Source of the DNA: JAKACA01 sp052143575 | Lineage (GTDB): Bacteria > Actinomycetota > Acidimicrobiia > Acidimicrobiales > Bog-793 | Direction of reading: 5' to 3' | Assembly: GCA_052143575.1 (NCBI GenBank) | Contig: JBKQSP010000008.1 | Coordinates: 22,596 to 86,595 of the forward strand | Length of the DNA stretch: 64,000 bases | Notes under the pieces: generated by a model | The model's database searches: none | What the model was told of the DNA's origin: nothing | The model's input: the letters and a program-made list of their open reading frames with translations, nothing else | Part shown: piece by piece, positions 16,201-24,274 of the stretch | Layout of the letters: each line of letters begins with the position of its first letter | How positions within the stretch are numbered: position 1 is the stretch's first letter | Translations under genes and position numbers: made by a program

Positions 16201-16210
16201 GCCTGTAGCC

Positions 16211-16669
16211 GTGAGCACGCCGGGCGCATCGAGGTGGCGCCGCTTCATGGGGCGCCTTGTTGCCCTCGACCGCCGTCGTCTGCGCCGCAACGCCACGGCG
16301 GCGGCCGCCGTCGGTGCCGCCCTGGCGTCGGCCGCAGGGCTGCGCCTCGCCCAGCGGCGCCTTCTTCGCCTCCGCATCGAGGGCGTCAGCATGGTGCCCG
16401 TGCTCGCCCCGGGCGATCGCGTGCTCGTGCTCCGCACGGACCGCGTGACAGTCGGCGACATCGTCGCCTTCGCCGACCCGGACGGCACCGACGCAGTGCT
16501 GGTCAAGCGTGTGGCCGGCGTCGACCGCAGCTCGGTCCGCGTCGAGGGCGACAACTCGGGCACGAGCCGGGACAGCCGCCATTTCGGGCCGGTGCCCCGT
16601 TCGGCCGTGATCGGGCGGGTGCTCTGGTGCTACTGGTCGCCCTACCACCCGGCCAAGGCGGGGCGCTGA
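16211..16669 (+). CDS. sodX: NiSOD maturation protease, S26 signal-peptidase-like
   Basis: 152 aa, S26 serine protease fold with the Ser in G-V-S-M-V-P-V-L-A-P-G-D at about residue 61 and the Lys in V-L-V-K-R-V at about 100, the Ser/Lys dyad. A hydrophobic segment near 30-50 may tether it to the membrane. Encoded divergent from sodN, it is the expected protease that removes the NiSOD propeptide to expose the Ni-binding histidine. The GTG start is chosen because upstream bases are the intergenic repeat region. Confidence 0.9.
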   Translation: MSTPGASRWRRFMGRLVALDRRRLRRNATAAAAVGAALASAAGLRLAQRRLLRLRIEGVSMVPVLAPGDRVLVLRTDRVTVGDIVAFADPDGTDAVLVKRVAGVDRSSVRVEGDNSGTSRDSRHFGPVPRSAVIGRVLWCYWSPYHPAKAGR

Positions 16670-16806
16670 GGCACTACGCTGCGAAATGACGCTGCGATCG
16701 GAGCGCCGGCCCCGCCGGTGCCCGCGGTTGGAGTTGGTTGCAGCGGAGGCCCGACGGGCGCACCCTTGCGGCGCTGCACTGAGCCTCGAGGGGAGGGACT
16801 GGGAGC

Positions 16807-17544
16807 GTGGGAGTGATGGGTCTACAACGACAGGACGTGGACAGGTTGCTCTCGCCCGAGTTCGTGCAGGGACTCGCCGAGGCGCCCGTCGGGGAGCTTC
16901 GCTCGAAGCGGGCGGAATGTCGCCGCATCGAGGATCTCGTGTCCTACCTGCGGCGCGTCGTGCAGGGGCAGATCGATCTCGTCGTGGCAGAGATGGAGAT
17001 CCGTCTCGGCGGTGGCGCCAGCGACCACCAGCACCAGCTCGTGGAGGACCTGCCGAGCATCCTCGCCGGCTCACACCCGCAGCCGCGGGGTGCCGTTGTG
17101 GGTGAGGCTGGCGGTCGGCGAGGCGAAACGGGCTCCCGCCAGGCCACCTCGTTGCTCGCCATGCCGGCCGTGACGGAGGTCTTCGCCGAGGAGGCCGGCC
17201 TTGCCCCGGACGAGATCGCCGCCGTCATCTCGCCCGAGTTGGCGGCGACCACCTTCAAGGGGGGCATGCTGCCGGGCGCCAACCTCGAGAGCTTCGCTGA
17301 TGCCGAGCTGACCGAGCTGGTGGAGCGGCTCCGGCGGCACGAGTCGGTCCTCTCGGCCGAGCGCAAGGTTCTGCACGAACGCATCAGCCTCCTGCAAGCG
17401 ATCGTCGTGGAGCGGTACAAGTCGGGGGCGGCCCATGCCGACACCCTGCTCGAGGACCACAACGTCGACGAGGGCCACGGGCACGACGGGAGCGTGGGAG
17501 CCGTCGCCGACGCGACGGGCAACGCAGAGGACGACACGCCCTGA
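16807..17544 (+). CDS. RsiG-like c-di-GMP-binding anti-sigma protein
   Basis: 245 aa. Residues 42-57 match E(x3)S(x2)R(x3)Q(x3)D exactly (E42, S46, R49, Q53, D57), the c-di-GMP signature of Streptomyces RsiG, the anti-sigma factor of WhiG. A second coiled-coil segment at 179-194 preserves E179, S183 and R186 but has H190 and S194 instead of Q and D. The two helices are joined by a long loop (60-155). The C-terminus is an acidic/His-rich tail. The frame starts at GTG 16807 with ATG 16816 as an alternative. The XRE regulator follows with a CTGA overlap. No sigma partner is adjacent, so target is unknown. The 137 bases upstream hold no gene. Confidence 0.8.
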   Translation: MGVMGLQRQDVDRLLSPEFVQGLAEAPVGELRSKRAECRRIEDLVSYLRRVVQGQIDLVVAEMEIRLGGGASDHQHQLVEDLPSILAGSHPQPRGAVVGEAGGRRGETGSRQATSLLAMPAVTEVFAEEAGLAPDEIAAVISPELAATTFKGGMLPGANLESFADAELTELVERLRRHESVLSAERKVLHERISLLQAIVVERYKSGAAHADTLLEDHNVDEGHGHDGSVGAVADATGNAEDDTP

Positions 17545-17960
17545 AAGACATCCCTGACCGCTGGACTGACCTGGGTGAGTTCATCCGCACCCAGCGCGAG
17601 ATGGCGCGCTTGTCCCTCCGCCGCATGTCGGAGATCGCCGGCATCTCCAACCCGTACCTGAGCCATATCGAGCGCGGCCTACGGAAGCCCTCCGCCGAGA
17701 TCCTCCAGCAGATCGCCAAGGCGTTGCGCATCTCGGCCGAGACGCTCTACATCCGCGCCGGCATCCTCGAGGACAACCGCGACCTCAACGGCGACCTCGT
17801 CGGCCACATCTACGCCGCCACCGACATCGACGACCAGCAGAAGCAGGTTCTCATCGCCATCTACCTCTCCTTCAGAGGACAAGGAGACGGCGCCTCGGTC
17901 AAAGGACAGGGGGACGCCATCGCCGGTGACGAGGCCGGCACGCCCGAAGCCTCTCACTAG
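17541..17960 (+). CDS. XRE-family helix-turn-helix regulator
   Basis: About 139 aa if translation starts at the CTG overlapping the RsiG-like stop (CTGA); the first ATG in frame is 17601. The HTH_3 domain requires L-G-E-F-I-R-T-Q-R-E, which precedes that ATG, so the ATG start would remove the first helix; an AGAGGA sequence lies about 10 bases before the CTG. The recognition region reads A-G-I-S-N-P-Y-L-S-H-I-E-R-G-L-R-K-P-S. A variable acidic tail follows. Proteins of this kind beside RsiG-like genes are common in actinobacteria, but their regulon is not known to me. mshA follows 11 bases downstream. Confidence 0.82.
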   Translation: MKDIPDRWTDLGEFIRTQREMARLSLRRMSEIAGISNPYLSHIERGLRKPSAEILQQIAKALRISAETLYIRAGILEDNRDLNGDLVGHIYAATDIDDQQKQVLIAIYLSFRGQGDGASVKGQGDAIAGDEAGTPEASH

Positions 17961-17971
17961 GCTCTGAGCCG

Positions 17972-19261
17972 ATGCGCAGGCTCGCAGTGCTCTCCCTGCA
18001 CACCTCTCCGCTCGCCCAGCCCGGTACTGGCGACAGCGGCGGCATGAACGTCTACGTCCGCGAGCTGTCCACGGCGCTGGCGCGCGCCGGCGTCGCCTGC
18101 GACGTCTACACCCGGCGCGACCGGGAGGACCTCCCCGAGACGGTCTTCGTCGAGCCGGGCTTCGCCGTTCACCACGTCACGGCCGGACCGCCCGCCTCGG
18201 TGCCGAAAGAGCGGCTCCACGAGCACGTCGAGGAGTTCACGGAGGGAGTCGTCGCCCACCTGAGCGGCGCCGTTGCGCACCCGGAAGGCCCGGGCATGCA
18301 CGCTTTCGGCCCGCTCGAGGGTGGCGCCTGCGCCCTCCACGCCAACTACTGGCTGTCCGGTGTCGCCGGCCATGCCATCAAGCACCGGCTCGACCTGCCC
18401 CTCATCTCGACGTTCCACACCCTCGACCGCGTGAAGGCGATCGCCAGCCCCGAGGAGGTCGAGGCGTCCGCCGGCGCCCGCCGGGCCGAGGCGGAGGCGA
18501 CCATCATCGGATGCTCCGATGCCCTCCTCGCCTCCTGCGACGTCGAGCGCCAACAGCTCGTCGACCTCTACGACGCCGACCGCGAGCGGGTGGAGATCAT
18601 CCCGCTCGGGGTCGACCATGCCTTCTTCTCCCCAGGCGACCGCCGCATGGCTCGACGAGCCCTCGGCTTGGACGACCTGCGCGGCCCCTTGCTGCTGTTC
18701 GTCGGGCGGATCCAGCCGCTCAAAGGCGCTGACGTGGCCGTGCGTGCGCTCGCCGCCTTGCGCTCAGGGGGTGTGAGGGACGCTCGGCTCGTCATCGTCG
18801 GCGGCCCGAGCGGGCCGCACGGCGAGGAGGAGATGCATGCCCTCCACGAGCTGTGCTCGACGCTCGGGGTGGCACACGAGGTGCTCTTCCGGGCCCCGCA
18901 GCCCCATGAGCTGCTCTCGACCTTCTACCGGGCGGCCGACTGCTGCGTCGTGCCGTCGCGCTCGGAGTCGTTCGGCCTCGTCGCCCTCGAGGCCTCAGCG
19001 TGCGGCACGCCCGTCGTGGCGACGGCCGTGGGCGGTCTGACGACGCTCGTGGAGGATGGCCGCAACGGTTTCCTCGTCGATTCCGGCGACGTCGAGGGCT
19101 TCGCCAAGCGCGTGGCGGAGATCGTCGAGGACCCGATGCTGCAGGCCGACCTCGGAGCCGGTGGCGCCAGCATGGCCCGCGCCTACACGTGGGCGACGGC
19201 GGCCACCCGTCTGCGCACCCTCTACAGCACGCTGACGTCGCGCCAGCTGGTGGAATGTTGA
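17972..19261 (+). CDS. mshA: D-inositol-3-phosphate glycosyltransferase (mycothiol synthesis)
   Basis: 429 aa GT4 enzyme with the MshA-specific opening L-H-T-S-P-L-A-Q-P-G-T-G-D-S-G-G-M-N-V-Y, and in the C-terminal half the donor-site E-S-F-G-L-V-A-L-E-A-S-A-C-G-T-P-V. It joins UDP-GlcNAc to inositol-3-phosphate, the first step of mycothiol, the actinobacterial counterpart of glutathione. The proC gene begins one base after its stop, an order also seen in related genomes. Other msh genes are outside this window. Confidence 0.94.
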   Translation: MRRLAVLSLHTSPLAQPGTGDSGGMNVYVRELSTALARAGVACDVYTRRDREDLPETVFVEPGFAVHHVTAGPPASVPKERLHEHVEEFTEGVVAHLSGAVAHPEGPGMHAFGPLEGGACALHANYWLSGVAGHAIKHRLDLPLISTFHTLDRVKAIASPEEVEASAGARRAEAEATIIGCSDALLASCDVERQQLVDLYDADRERVEIIPLGVDHAFFSPGDRRMARRALGLDDLRGPLLLFVGRIQPLKGADVAVRALAALRSGGVRDARLVIVGGPSGPHGEEEMHALHELCSTLGVAHEVLFRAPQPHELLSTFYRAADCCVVPSRSESFGLVALEASACGTPVVATAVGGLTTLVEDGRNGFLVDSGDVEGFAKRVAEIVEDPMLQADLGAGGASMARAYTWATAATRLRTLYSTLTSRQLVEC

Positions 19262-19262
19262 G

Positions 19263-20054
19263 GTGACTCGCCTCCTCGTCGTCGGGGGCGGTCGCATGGG
19301 CAACGCCCTCATCGGCGGCCTGCTGCGCGCCGGTTGGATCGAGCCGGGCGCCGTCACCATCGCCGAGCGGCTCGAGACCGCCCGCGCCGAGCTCTCGGAC
19401 CGCTTTCCCGGTGTCGCCCTCTCCGCCGCCCCCGTGGCGGCAGACGCCGCCGTGCTCGCCGTCAAGCCGGCGGACGCCGAGGAGGCCACCCGTGCCCTCG
19501 CCGGCGTGCCCGTGGCGAGGGTCCTCTCGATCATGGCCGGCATCCGCCTCTGCGAGCTCGAGTCCTGGCTCCGTCCCGGCACGGTGGTGCTGCGCGCCAT
19601 GCCGAACCTGCCGGCCGTGCTCGGCGCCGCCGCCTCGGCCCTCGCCGGCGGCAACACGGCGAGCGAAGAGGATTACGCCTGGGCCGAGGCGGTCCTCTCC
19701 TCCTTCGGCGTCGTGGCCCGCGTGAGCGAGTCGGCCCTCGACGCCGTCACGGGTCTCTCGGGGTCGGGTCCGGCCTACGTGTTCCTCCTGGCTGAGGCGA
19801 TGGTGGAGGCGGGCGTGGCGGAGGGCCTCGATCGCGACGTCAGCCGGCTCCTCGTGACACACACCTTGCTCGGCTCCGCCCGCCTGCTCGCCGAGACGGG
19901 CGAGGCGCCGGCGGCCCTGCGGGCGGCCATCACCTCCCCGGGCGGGACGACCGCCGCTGGCCTACAGGTTCTCGAGCGCCGAGCGGTGCGAGCAGCCGTT
20001 GTCGACGCCGTCGCCGCCGCCGCCGAGAGGGCCCGCCAGCTCGGCCGTGGGTAG
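19263..20054 (+). CDS. proC: pyrroline-5-carboxylate reductase
   Basis: 263 aa. Rossmann motif G-G-G-R-M-G-N-A-L at the N-terminus, then G-L-S-G-S-G-P-A-Y-V-F and T-S-P-G-G-T-T-A-A-G-L near the C-terminus, all canonical ProC. It reduces pyrroline-5-carboxylate to proline with NAD(P)H. The GTG start lies one base after the mshA stop, so the two share a transcript. Confidence 0.95.
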   Translation: MTRLLVVGGGRMGNALIGGLLRAGWIEPGAVTIAERLETARAELSDRFPGVALSAAPVAADAAVLAVKPADAEEATRALAGVPVARVLSIMAGIRLCELESWLRPGTVVLRAMPNLPAVLGAAASALAGGNTASEEDYAWAEAVLSSFGVVARVSESALDAVTGLSGSGPAYVFLLAEAMVEAGVAEGLDRDVSRLLVTHTLLGSARLLAETGEAPAALRAAITSPGGTTAAGLQVLERRAVRAAVVDAVAAAAERARQLGRG

Positions 20055-20060
20055 TCACAC

Positions 20061-20089
20061 TTTCCACTTCAGCCACATTGGCGTACAGT
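20061..20089 (+). promoter_or_regulatory. candidate promoter of the small HTH gene
   Basis: TTTCCA (20061-20066) and TACAGT (20084-20089) stand 17 bases apart, each 4 of 6 matches to the housekeeping consensus, in an otherwise very GC-rich stretch just after proC. They would start transcription about 15 bases before the HTH gene. Confidence 0.45.
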
Positions 20090-20108
20090 CGTACCCAGGC
20101 GGAGAGGG

Positions 20109-20315
20109 GTGATCCATCTGACGAGCATCGACTATTCAAAGGCGAGGTTCTACACAGTCGCGGAAGTTGCCCGCGTGCTTCGGGTCTCGAGCATGACCGT
20201 GTATCGCCTCATCAACTCAGGTCAGCTTCCAGCGGTCCGGGTCGGGAAGTCCTACCGGCTGCGGGAAGAGGACGTGAACCGTTACCTGTCGGAGCGTTTC
20301 ACGGAAGCGGGATGA
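20109..20315 (+). CDS. small excisionase-family HTH protein (Rv0500A-like)
   Basis: 68 aa, almost entirely one MerR-like winged HTH: F-Y-T-V-A-E-V-A-R-V-L-R-V-S, then T-V-Y-R-L-I, G-Q-L-P-A-V-R-V-G and Y-R-L-R-E-E-D-V. The same small protein sits downstream of proC in mycobacteria (Rv0500A), and BldC of Streptomyces is a relative; such proteins bind DNA cooperatively and regulate development. The GGAGAGG sequence abuts the GTG start too closely, so a CTG at 20118 with 8-base spacing is an alternative start. Confidence 0.85.
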   Translation: MIHLTSIDYSKARFYTVAEVARVLRVSSMTVYRLINSGQLPAVRVGKSYRLREEDVNRYLSERFTEAG

Positions 20316-20427
20316 CGACGGCCCTGCCGGGCTGAGTAGGGTGGCGGCTCGACGGCGGGCGCCGACGACCCGCCCGGCAATGCGCGACGGTGCCTGAAGC
20401 CGCCGTGGCACAGGAGCAACACCGACC

Positions 20428-21966
20428 GTGAACCTCGCTGCAATCATCGAGCCGCATCCTTCCGCGTCCGTGGCGCTGCGCCACGAGGGCGCCACCGTCA
20501 CCTACGGCGAGCTGAGGGCGAGGGCGGCCGCCCTGCGCGCCGTCTTGGCCGAGCACGGCGTGGAGCCGGGCGACCGCGTCGCCCTCGTGTTCCCGACGAC
20601 GCCGGCCTTCGTCGTGGCCTACTTCGCCGCCCTCGGGGCCGGCGCCGCCGCCGTCCCGCTCAACCCGGAGAGCCCGCTCGCCGAGCTGGCCACCGAGCTC
20701 GGCACCGTGCGGGCGAAGGCGGTCCTCCTCGGTGGTCCGCGCTCCGCCGCCCTGCGGGACCCGATCGCCGAGCTCGGCTACCTCGTGCTCGAGGTCGGCG
20801 GGGACGGGGGTGTCACCGACACCGGCTCCGAGCCGAGCGGCCGGCTCTCGAAGGGCGGCGGGGAAGGCGTCGGGGCCCCTCCCCTCGTGGAGCGGAAGCC
20901 GCAGGACGCCGCCGTGCTCCTGTTCACCTCGGGGACGGCCGGCTCGCCGAAGGCCGCCATCCTCACCCACGGCAGCCTGCGCGCCAACATCGAGCAGATG
21001 TCGCTCGCCGTCGGCCTCGCCGTCTCCGACCTCGACGTCGGCCTCCTCGTCGTGCCGCCGTTCCACATCTACGGCTTGAACGCCGTCCTCGGCCTCCACC
21101 TCTTCGCCGGCGCCAAGCTCGTCCTCATGGAGCGCTTCGACGCCGCCTCACTGCTCGAGACCGTCGCCACAGAGCACGTCACGGTCCTACCGGGCGTCCC
21201 GCAGCTCTTCGCCGCCCTCTCGCTGCTCCCGTCGGCCACCGGCGACGAGCTCGCCTCCGTGCGCATCGCCGTCTCCGGGGCAGCGCCGCTCACCCTCGAG
21301 GTGGCCGAGCAGTTCGAGCAGCGCTTCGGTGTCGCCATCTGGCAGGCCTACGGGCTCACGGAGGCATCTCCGTCGGTGAGCTTCCCGGACATGGAGCGCC
21401 CGCGACGACCGCTGCAGGTCGGCGTCCCCCTGCCCGGCATCGAAGTGGAGATCGTGGATCTCGACGGCGACGTCGTCGAGCACGGCGACCCGGGCGAGAT
21501 ACTCGTGCGCGGTCCCAACGTCTTCGCCGGCTACTTTGAAGACCCCGTTGCCACGAAAGCAGCCCTTGACTCCGGCGGCTGGTTGCACACCGGTGACGTC
21601 GGGGTCATGGACGACGACGGCTCCATCACCATCGTGGACCGCAACAAGGATCTCATCATCGTTTCGGGTTTCAACGTGTTCCCGGCCGAAGTCGAGCACG
21701 TCCTCGAGGAGCACCCGGCCGTGGCCGAGGCCGTCGTGATCGGTGTCCCCGACGCCGCCCTCGGGGAGTCCGTCCGTGCCTTCGTCGTGCCGACGGCGGC
21801 CGCCTGGCCGGAAGGGGCCGCTGCTCCCGCCGGCGTGACGGAGTTCGAGCTCATCGATTTCTGCGCCCGACACCTCGCTCGCTACAAGTGCCCGGACACG
21901 ATCGTGTTCGCCCACGAGCTCCCGCGCGGGATGCAAGGCAAGGTGCTCCGGCGCGCCCTCGCCTGA
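20428..21966 (+). CDS. acyl-CoA synthetase (AMP-forming)
   Basis: 512 aa ANL-superfamily ligase. Motifs: P-loop L-F-T-S-G-T-A-G-S-P-K near residue 170, Y-G-L-T-E-A-S-P near 310, G-W-L-H-T-G-D-V near 390, and G-K-V-L-R-R-A at the C-terminus with the catalytic lysine. It activates a carboxylic acid, most likely a medium or long chain fatty acid, to its CoA ester via an acyl-adenylate. A Gly/Glu-rich insertion near 140-155 is atypical. GTG start after a short upstream gap; no cofactor partner nearby, so the specific substrate is unknown. Confidence 0.9.
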   Translation: MNLAAIIEPHPSASVALRHEGATVTYGELRARAAALRAVLAEHGVEPGDRVALVFPTTPAFVVAYFAALGAGAAAVPLNPESPLAELATELGTVRAKAVLLGGPRSAALRDPIAELGYLVLEVGGDGGVTDTGSEPSGRLSKGGGEGVGAPPLVERKPQDAAVLLFTSGTAGSPKAAILTHGSLRANIEQMSLAVGLAVSDLDVGLLVVPPFHIYGLNAVLGLHLFAGAKLVLMERFDAASLLETVATEHVTVLPGVPQLFAALSLLPSATGDELASVRIAVSGAAPLTLEVAEQFEQRFGVAIWQAYGLTEASPSVSFPDMERPRRPLQVGVPLPGIEVEIVDLDGDVVEHGDPGEILVRGPNVFAGYFEDPVATKAALDSGGWLHTGDVGVMDDDGSITIVDRNKDLIIVSGFNVFPAEVEHVLEEHPAVAEAVVIGVPDAALGESVRAFVVPTAAAWPEGAAAPAGVTEFELIDFCARHLARYKCPDTIVFAHELPRGMQGKVLRRALA

Positions 21967-22085
21967 GGGCGGGCGTTGCCCGCCGTGCCGAAACCGCCCT
22001 GGCGTTGAGGACGTGACCGGCTGTTTCGTGGCAAGGCCGTGCCCGTTTTGTGGCCGAGCAGTGCCCGTCGTTACCATCCCCCCCC

Positions 22086-22766
22086 ATGCCTGAGCGCTTT
22101 GGACGGCGAATCCCAGAGCCGACGGTCGTCCGCCTCCCCCTCTACCAACGCGTCCTGGAGCGACTCGCCCTCGATTCGGTCGCCACCGTGTCCTCGGCCG
22201 AGCTCGCCGACGCCTGCGGTGTCAACGCCGCCAAGGTGCGCAAGGACCTGTCGCATTTCGGCACCTACGGCACGCGGGGGACGGGATACGACGTCCGGTA
22301 CCTGCTCGGGCAGATCCAGCGCGAATTGGGCATCGACCAGGATCGAGCCGTCGTCATGACGGGCATGGGCCACCTCGGCCATGCCCTCGCCCGCTCCCCG
22401 GGTTTCGTATCGGGAGGCTTCCGGATCGTCGGCCTCTTCGACGTCGACGCCGGCACCATCGGCGAGGTGATCGCCGGCACTGCCGTGACGCACGTCTCCG
22501 AGCTGGAGGAGGTGTGCCGCCGCCACGGCGCCTCCATCGGTGTCATCACGACGCCGGCCGCGGCTGCCCAGGACGTCTGTGACCGCTTGATCGACGCGGG
22601 CGTGAGCGCCATCCTCAACTTTGCGCCCACCGTGCTGACGGCGCCGCCCTCGGTGCACGTCCGCCACGTCGACTTCTCGGCCGAACTGCAGGTCCTCGCC
22701 TTCTACCAGGCTCACCCGGAAGCTGCCACGGGACGTCCAGAGGTGGTCGCGAGACTCAGCTCGTGA
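22086..22766 (+). CDS. rex: redox-sensing transcriptional repressor Rex
   Basis: 226 aa from the ATG at 22086. An N-terminal winged helix (V-N-A-A-K-V-R-K-D-L-S-H-F-G, typical Rex) precedes a Rossmann domain with G-M-G-H-L-G, which binds NADH/NAD+, and the swapped C-terminal helix. Rex represses respiratory and fermentation genes until NADH rises. Here it heads the heme cluster, an arrangement conserved in Streptomyces and mycobacterial relatives, and the nuo operon 9 kb away is a plausible target. A GTG at 22050 would add 12 residues. I could not find a convincing Rex box upstream. Confidence 0.94.
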   Translation: MPERFGRRIPEPTVVRLPLYQRVLERLALDSVATVSSAELADACGVNAAKVRKDLSHFGTYGTRGTGYDVRYLLGQIQRELGIDQDRAVVMTGMGHLGHALARSPGFVSGGFRIVGLFDVDAGTIGEVIAGTAVTHVSELEEVCRRHGASIGVITTPAAAAQDVCDRLIDAGVSAILNFAPTVLTAPPSVHVRHVDFSAELQVLAFYQAHPEAATGRPEVVARLSS

Positions 22767-22885
22767 GCGTCGGGGTACGCTCGGGGCGGGTGCCCGGCTG
22801 CGCGGTGCCCACCATGGGCGTCCCTGACCGGCGCCCGGACACCTGGACCCGCCGTGCGGCGTCCTGGAGGGAGAGGTAGCCGCCT

Positions 22886-24259
22886 GTGGCGGTCGTCGTC
22901 GTCGGAATGCACGAACGGGATGCGCCCCTCGAGATCTTCGAGCGCGTGGCCGTGACCGAGCAAGAGCTGCGAAAGGCCCTCGCTGAGCTCGTCGCGGGAC
23001 CGAACCTGTCGGAGGCCGTCATCCTCTCGACGTGCCTGCGCACCGAGGTGTATGCCGCCGTCGACCGCTTCCACGACGGCGTGGCCGACATCGAGGCGTT
23101 CTTCAGGGCTCGGATGGGAGCCGGGACGGAGTTTCGCCGCGGCGGCGCCGAGCGGCCCGAAGGCGGTGAGCGCCGGCCGGAGGCGGGCGGCGGCGTCCTC
23201 GATCTCGGTGGGGCGCTGACGTGCCGCTACGACGACGCCGCCATCGCCTACCTGTTCGAGGTCGCCGCCGGCATCGACTCGCCCGTGCTCGGCGAGGGTG
23301 AGATCCTCCGTCAGGTCCGCGACGCCGCCGAAGCGGCTCGCCGCGAGAATGCCACGAGCACGGTGCTCGGGCCGCTCTTTCGCCATGCCGTCGAGGCCGG
23401 CAAGCGGGTGCGGACCGAAACCGCCATCCAGCGCGGGACGACGTCGCTCGCCAACGCCGCCGTCGAGCTGGCATCCGATCGCGCCCACGGCTTCGAGGGC
23501 AAGCGCCTGCTCCTCATCGGAGCCGGGGAGATGGGCGCCGGCATGGCGCGTGCCCTCGCCGGCCGAGCCGATCTGAGTGGCGAGATCGTCGTCGCCAACC
23601 GGGGCGCAGATCGGGCCGCCGAGGTGGCAGACATGCTGGCGGCCCGCGTCATCGGCCTCGAGGCGATCGCAGCCGAGCTCACGCTCGCCGACGTCGTGCT
23701 CACCTCGACGGCGGCCGACGAGGTGGTCATGAACGCGGCCATGTTCCACGCCGCCCTGGCGGCGCGGCGGCGCCGCCAGCGGAGCACCGAAACGTCCCCG
23801 CCCGCAGCGCCCTGGCCGATCGTCGTCGTCGACCTCGCCATCCCCCGCGACGTCGATCCCTCCGTCGACGCCCTTGACGGCGTCATCCGGCTCGACGTCG
23901 AGGACGTGCGGCGCTATGCCGAGGAGCAGATGGCCGGCCGCGAGGGCGAGGTACCCGCCGTGCGGGTGATCCTTGCCGAGGAGCTCGAGCGCTACCGCTC
24001 GACGGCCGCCGGGCGCCTGGCGGCTCCCGTCGTGGCCGCCCTGCGCGAGCGGGCCGAGACGTGGCGGGCGGCCGAGCTCGACCGCTACCGCAGCCGGCTC
24101 GAGTCCCTCAGCGCTGAGGACCGCGAGTTGGTCGACATGGTGACGAGGCGGGTCGTGGCCAAGCTGCTGCACGATCCGACGGTGCGCCTCAAGGAGGCGG
24201 CCGGCTCGCCGCGGGGCGAGCGCCTGGCGGAGGCGCTGCGGACGCTGTTCGACCTCTAA
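22886..24259 (+). CDS. hemA: glutamyl-tRNA reductase
   Basis: 457 aa. The nucleophilic cysteine is C50 in L-S-T-C-L-R-T-E-V-Y, followed by the NADPH domain (I-G-A-G-E-M-G) and a C-terminal helical dimerisation domain. The residue after the cysteine is Leu where most bacteria have Asn. A Gly/Glu/Arg-rich insertion lies at about 75-105. It reduces glutamyl-tRNA(Glu) to glutamate-1-semialdehyde, the first committed C5-pathway step. GTG start behind GGAGGGAGAGG. Confidence 0.95.
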   Translation: MAVVVVGMHERDAPLEIFERVAVTEQELRKALAELVAGPNLSEAVILSTCLRTEVYAAVDRFHDGVADIEAFFRARMGAGTEFRRGGAERPEGGERRPEAGGGVLDLGGALTCRYDDAAIAYLFEVAAGIDSPVLGEGEILRQVRDAAEAARRENATSTVLGPLFRHAVEAGKRVRTETAIQRGTTSLANAAVELASDRAHGFEGKRLLLIGAGEMGAGMARALAGRADLSGEIVVANRGADRAAEVADMLAARVIGLEAIAAELTLADVVLTSTAADEVVMNAAMFHAALAARRRRQRSTETSPPAAPWPIVVVDLAIPRDVDPSVDALDGVIRLDVEDVRRYAEEQMAGREGEVPAVRVILAEELERYRSTAAGRLAAPVVAALRERAETWRAAELDRYRSRLESLSAEDRELVDMVTRRVVAKLLHDPTVRLKEAAGSPRGERLAEALRTLFDL

Positions 24260-24274
24260 TCGTCGAGGCCGCCC

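Noticed and set aside
22011..22085. Rex autoregulatory site upstream of rex
   Set aside because: Repeated GTGCCCGT words occur but form no inverted repeat resembling the Rex consensus.
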